NCBI GenBank assembly: GCA_903897145.1
Contig: CAIUAN010000006.1
Location: 1 to 64,000, forward strand
From: an uncultured Bacteroidia bacterium
Lineage (GTDB): Bacteria > Bacteroidota > Bacteroidia > Bacteroidales > Prolixibacteraceae
Direction of reading: 5' to 3'
Length of the DNA stretch: 64,000 nucleotides
This document shows, piece by piece, positions 61,252-64,000 of the stretch; positions within the stretch are counted from its first letter, which is position 1; every line of letters starts with the position of its first letter. The position numbers and the translations under genes were made by a program. Below the pieces are notes generated by a model. It was not told the origin of the DNA. It made no database searches and saw only the letters and a program-made list of their open reading frames with translations.

Positions 61252-61303
61252 AAATGGATAACTCTTCAGGTCTTTTTTTTAGATTCGGCTCTCCCTATGA
61301 TCA

Positions 61304-61642
61304 TTAAAACCTCGATCCAAAGAGGTCTTTTTTCTTGAGGAGATTGGCAAGCTCCGATTCGTTGTGGATGTTGAGCTTTTTGTAAATGCTGTGAATTTCA
61401 TCTGTAAAGTCTACCTCTGTAATACAAAGATTTTCCTTAATCTGCTCATAATTCATGCCATCCATCACACACCAAACTATCCGTTGTTCTCTGATGGTGA
61501 GATTTTCGTTGATGATTTTAAGCGCTTTGTAAAAGGCAGAGACCTTTTTTGCAATGTCTACTGTAAAATAGGTATCTCCAGAATCGATTAAGTTAAGGAC
61601 TTTAACTGGTCGTGAATCGCTTGGCCCTTTTGATTTTTTCAT
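61304..61642 (-). CDS. Stand-alone LuxR-type HTH protein without receiver domain
   Basis: A 112-residue protein. The first ~47 residues (KVLNLIDSGDTYFTVDIAKKVSAFYKALKI) contain no phosphoacceptor. Residues about 48-105 look like a LuxR/GerE helix-turn-helix: NLTIREQRIVWCVMDGMNYE, then ITEVDFTDEIHSIYKKLNIH and NESELANLLKKK. The usual TVxxHxxxIxxKL recognition helix appears as DEIHSIYKKL. It may be a small DNA-binding regulator, or interact with the response regulator encoded 259 bases upstream in the same direction. The final codons overlap a short hairpin with a T run on the other strand, at the sulfatase 3' side. Confidence 0.72.
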   Translation of the reverse strand: MKKSKGPSDSRPVKVLNLIDSGDTYFTVDIAKKVSAFYKALKIINENLTIREQRIVWCVMDGMNYEQIKENLCITEVDFTDEIHSIYKKLNIHNESELANLLKKKDLFGSRF

Positions 61643-61900
61643 GCTTTTATTGACATTGTTACTACTGCAAAATATTAAAATACCCTACTATGCTGTAATC
61701 TGAAAATTGAGAAAGATGATCTTTTAACTGAAACTTGGTTTTTAATTAATGTCAAAATTAAATTATTTTTTGGAAGATCAAAGAGCTTTTTAGTCACATA
61801 ATGATGTGTCACTGAAATGTAACTAGTATGTAATCAGGCTTTCAGAGTTGTTTTTTCGAGGAAGTGTGGGTTGTTTTAAAACAGGAGATCGAAATTCAAT

Positions 61901-62506
61901 TTATTTACGCATCAAATTAAAAAGCTCAGCCTTACTGTTAATGCTAAGTTTCTTGTATAGATTTCGGATGTGTGATCTCACCGTATCAATAGAAATAGCG
62001 TATTTGTCACCAATCATTTTGTAGCTGTGACCTTCTAAGATCCCATCAATGATATCTTTTTCTCTCGTTGTCACACTTTCTTTTAAAGTTCTTGTAGACT
62101 GAAAGAATTCTGCCATTTTACGAGCTATATTAGGCGATATAAATGAACCCCCAGCTTGTGTGATCTCGAATATTTCAGCAAGCTCAGTCTGGTTAGAGCC
62201 TTTGTAGATGTAACCTATAGCACCAAGTCTTAGACCTGTAAACAAGGCATCTGAATCATCTATACTTGATTGAAGTAATATTTTTGTTTTTGGAAATCGA
62301 TCTAGAATTAAAGGAATGGCATCTAGGCCATTCATTTCTGCCATTAAAATATCAAGTAAAATATAGTCTACCTTGAGGTCTGCTGCTAAATAAGAGGTAG
62401 GGCCGGGGAAGATACCAATACAATTGTATCCTTTGATAAACTTGATTTTTTCGCTTAATATTTCTGCTAAATTGAGATCGTCATCGACAATTATAATCGT
62501 TTTCAT
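61901..62506 (-). CDS. NarL/FixJ family response regulator
   Basis: A 201-residue two-domain regulator. Receiver: acidic pair IIIVDDDLN (about 5-10), phosphoacceptor DYILLDILMAEMNG (Asp52), Ser/Thr switch TKILLQSSID (about 75) and Lys in GYIYKGSNQ (about 104). DNA-binding LuxR domain at about 138-201: VTTREKDIIDGILEGHSYKMIG, SIDTVRSHIRNLYKKLSI and NSKAELFNLMRK. All key receiver residues are present, so it should be phosphorylated, but no histidine kinase gene lies nearby. A TATATTTG element precedes it. Divergent from apbE, which could be a target. Confidence 0.92.
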   Translation of the reverse strand: MKTIIIVDDDLNLAEILSEKIKFIKGYNCIGIFPGPTSYLAADLKVDYILLDILMAEMNGLDAIPLILDRFPKTKILLQSSIDDSDALFTGLRLGAIGYIYKGSNQTELAEIFEITQAGGSFISPNIARKMAEFFQSTRTLKESVTTREKDIIDGILEGHSYKMIGDKYAISIDTVRSHIRNLYKKLSINSKAELFNLMRK

Positions 62507-62549
62507 GGTGGATAATTATTTTGTTAGGTTTTTAGGTTTAATACAAATT

Positions 62550-62557
62550 CAAATATA
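62550..62557 (-). promoter_or_regulatory. Promoter element of the response regulator gene (TATATTTG)
   Basis: Perfect TAnnTTTG on the minus strand, 44 bases before the start codon. Confidence 0.5.
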
Positions 62558-62673
62558 TACAATTTAGAGTTATTTCCTCGGTTAGTAACACTAAAATGGG
62601 ATATGAATTGTATTAAATTAGCATAAATTGAATACAAAATATTTCTTTGGTTCGACCAATAACCAGATCTTTT

Positions 62674-62681
62674 TACCTTTG
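62674..62681 (+). promoter_or_regulatory. Promoter element of apbE (TACCTTTG)
   Basis: Perfect TAnnTTTG 21 bases before ATG 62703. It lies within the longer TTG-initiated frame and so supports the shorter protein. Confidence 0.55.
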
Positions 62682-62702
62682 AGCATTAAAAATTTGTTGG
62701 CA

Positions 62703-63707
62703 ATGAGATTTCTACTTGTATTTACTTTATTTGTTCTATTCCTGATTCGTTGTGCTGAAGAAAAGCCGTCTGACTTTCGGAAGATTTCAGGTCTAACTCA
62801 AGGGACTACTTATCATATTACTTACGAAGACTTAGCCGATCAGGATTTCAAACCTACGGTTGACTCCTTGCTTCAAATTATCGATTTAACATTCTCCGCT
62901 TATATTCCGAACTCGCTCATCTCGAGAATTAATCGAAATGATACTTCGGTTGTTTTAAATGATCTATTTATTGAGCTGTATGATAAGTCAGTAGAGATTA
63001 ATAAACAAACTAATGGAGCCTTCGATCTGACTGTCGGCCCGTTGGTGAATGCGTGGGGTTTTGGTCCTGAAAGTCGGATTAAAATGACTCCGGCTCGTGT
63101 CGATAGTCTGCTTCAGTTTGTAGGAATGGATAAAGTGAGATTGGAAAATCGAAAAATCATCAAATCTAATCCTGGAATTAAGCTTGATGTGAACTCAATC
63201 GCTCAAGGCTATTCGGTAGATCTGCTATTCCGTTATCTAGAGTCGCATGGTATTAAAAATTTCATGGTCGAGATCGGTGGAGAGGTGAGGAGCAAAGGGA
63301 AAAATTCGTTAGGGGGCCGATGGCGTATTGGTTTGGATCGCCCAGAAGAGGGCGCAAGCGTTCCTGGACAAAGCCTTCAGAGTATTATCCTAATTGATAA
63401 TCGAGCGATCACCACCTCAGGGAGCTATCGTAAATATTTTGAAGAGAATGGCAAGAAGTATTCCCACATCATTGATCCTCATACAGGCTATCCATATAAA
63501 AATAGTCTGCTCAGCGTTACCGTAATTGCTGCTGACGCACTAACAGCCGACGGTTATGATACTCCCTTGATGGTGCTTGGCCTTGAAGGGGCTCGTAAAG
63601 TGCTTAAACAGCATCCCGAACTTAAGGCTTACATGATTTATACCGATGAAAATGGGGTATATCAAATAGAATATTCAAAGGGAATAGAATTTGATAAAGA
63701 TAACTAA
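62703..63707 (+). CDS. apbE: FAD:protein FMN transferase (ApbE), lipoprotein
   Basis: Attaches FMN to Thr/Ser of periplasmic-facing flavoproteins, such as NqrB/NqrC and RnfG. The 334-residue sequence opens with a lipoprotein-like signal (FLLVFTLFVLFLIRC, Cys17, with an unusual Arg before the Cys). Core motifs: KISGLTQGTTYHITYED (about 26-42), NGAFDLTVGPLVNAWGFG (about 102-119), LDVNSIAQGYSVDLL (about 161-175), NFMVEIGGEVRSKGKN, and the metal-binding ITTSGSYRKYFEENGKKYSH then IIDPHTG (about 237-263). No nqr or rnf genes are in the window. ATG 62703 is used rather than TTG 62628, which lies upstream of the promoter element. Confidence 0.94.
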   Translation: MRFLLVFTLFVLFLIRCAEEKPSDFRKISGLTQGTTYHITYEDLADQDFKPTVDSLLQIIDLTFSAYIPNSLISRINRNDTSVVLNDLFIELYDKSVEINKQTNGAFDLTVGPLVNAWGFGPESRIKMTPARVDSLLQFVGMDKVRLENRKIIKSNPGIKLDVNSIAQGYSVDLLFRYLESHGIKNFMVEIGGEVRSKGKNSLGGRWRIGLDRPEEGASVPGQSLQSIILIDNRAITTSGSYRKYFEENGKKYSHIIDPHTGYPYKNSLLSVTVIAADALTADGYDTPLMVLGLEGARKVLKQHPELKAYMIYTDENGVYQIEYSKGIEFDKDN

Positions 63708-63716
63708 CTTCAACTA

Positions 63717-64000
63717 TGAAGCCATTGGCCACAGCAGAAAATAAGGTCTTAATTAAAGGCGATCCCAAAGTTATTCAGGCTTGGGTGATGTATGACTGGG
63801 CTAATTCGGTTTATCAACTAACTATTGCCTCGACTATTTTCCCGATTTATTACAATGCTGTCACACGCCATGGATCTGACTTTGTCGTTGATTTCTTTGG
63901 GTTTAAGGTGGTTAATACGGTGCTTTACTCTTGGGCTATCTCGGTGGCCTATCTTTTAGTTGCCTTAGGATCCCCCATATTTTCATCTATCGCAGACTAC
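63717..64000 (+). CDS. MFS transporter, UMF1 (Atg22-like) family, partial
   Basis: The first ~94 residues of a membrane transporter cut by the window end. MKPLATAENKVLIKGDPKVI is cytosolic; AWVMYDWANSVYQLTIASTI (about 23-42) is the family hallmark (WxxYDWANS), followed by helix VVNTVLYSWAISVAYLLVAL and SPIFSSIADY, the start of the MFS A-loop. UMF1 proteins resemble yeast Atg22, a vacuolar amino-acid effluxer; the bacterial substrate is unknown. It starts 9 bases after apbE and is probably co-transcribed. Confidence 0.88.

Noticed and set aside
59600-61300. Genomic island at tRNA-Leu carrying the sulfatase
   Set aside because: No integrase, no direct repeat of the tRNA 3' end, and no further accessory genes.
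61309-61332. Terminator for the sulfatase inside the 3' end of the LuxR-type gene
   Set aside because: A 5-bp stem ACCTC/GAGGT with an 8-base loop and a T run exists, but the stem is too short to call with confidence.
1-64000. CRISPR arrays, insertion sequences, prophage genes, toxin-antitoxin pairs, restriction systems
   Set aside because: No regularly spaced repeats, transposase, integrase, capsid or methylase-like sequences were seen on either strand.

Overview
This looks like a chromosomal segment of an AT-rich Bacteroidota bacterium, most likely in the Bacteroidales/Marinilabiliales part of the phylum. The main reasons are: repeated promoters of the Bacteroidota form TAnnTTTG, sometimes with TTG 18-19 bases upstream; almost no Shine-Dalgarno sequences; phylum-typical families (type III glutamine synthetase, DUF4494, the GroES-like small protein, DUF4369-TlpA, a two-gene LysO and a two-gene ThrE); and the purH-mreBCD-mrdA-rodA linkage. 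I see no phage, insertion sequence, CRISPR array, rRNA operon or restriction/defence island. The window is mostly core genome.

Layout. 1-3121: a leftward nitric-oxide response operon (RIC di-iron repair protein, hemerythrin, quinol NO reductase cut by the window edge), divergent from an Rrf2 regulator with three cysteines. 3219-7369: M20 dipeptidase, glutamine synthetase III, a single-repeat DUF1456 protein. 7420-11121: PAP2 phosphatase, Obg, Adk, Hpt (left) and PurE (right). 11436-18924: helix-hairpin-helix/barrel protein, acyltransferase, HAD hydrolase, aspartate kinase, and an unrecognised large secreted protein. 19012-27850: TlpA-like protein, AddA/RecB-like helicase-nuclease, LysO pair, SulP transporter, YhcH, TPR protein. 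28071-31333: recF, DUF721, carboxynorspermidine decarboxylase, ACP phosphodiesterase-like protein. 31360-38604: elongasome operon purH-mreB-mreC-mreD-mrdA-rodA (leftward). 38761-46629: two FtsX-type permeases, RsmA, tRNA-Arg, ABC-F protein, SGNH lipoprotein, DUF4494, peroxiredoxin. 46700-54338: GroES-like, EEP-family, HtpG, tRNA-Ser/tRNA-Trp, HU, MsbA-like exporter, PurB. 54457-64000: ThrE pair, Rieske lipoprotein, esterase, DHOD-like protein, LMW phosphatase, small lipoprotein, tRNA-Leu, sulfatase, two LuxR-type regulators, ApbE, and the start of an MFS transporter.

How it fits together. Four purine genes (purE, purH, purB, hpt) plus adk lie here as separate units. Cell-wall elongation genes form one transcription unit that begins at purH. 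Lysine handling appears twice (aspartate kinase, LysO). NO detoxification is the clearest local adaptive function. Many convergent gene pairs share one near-perfect hairpin that can terminate both strands. I found no clear undescribed multi-gene system. The best leads are the unknown secreted protein at 17095-18924, the candidate NO-responsive operator, the lysC leader, the receiver-less LuxR protein, and a diverged pair of hairpin repeats near 57.3 kb. All functional calls rest on motif reading; no database search was run.
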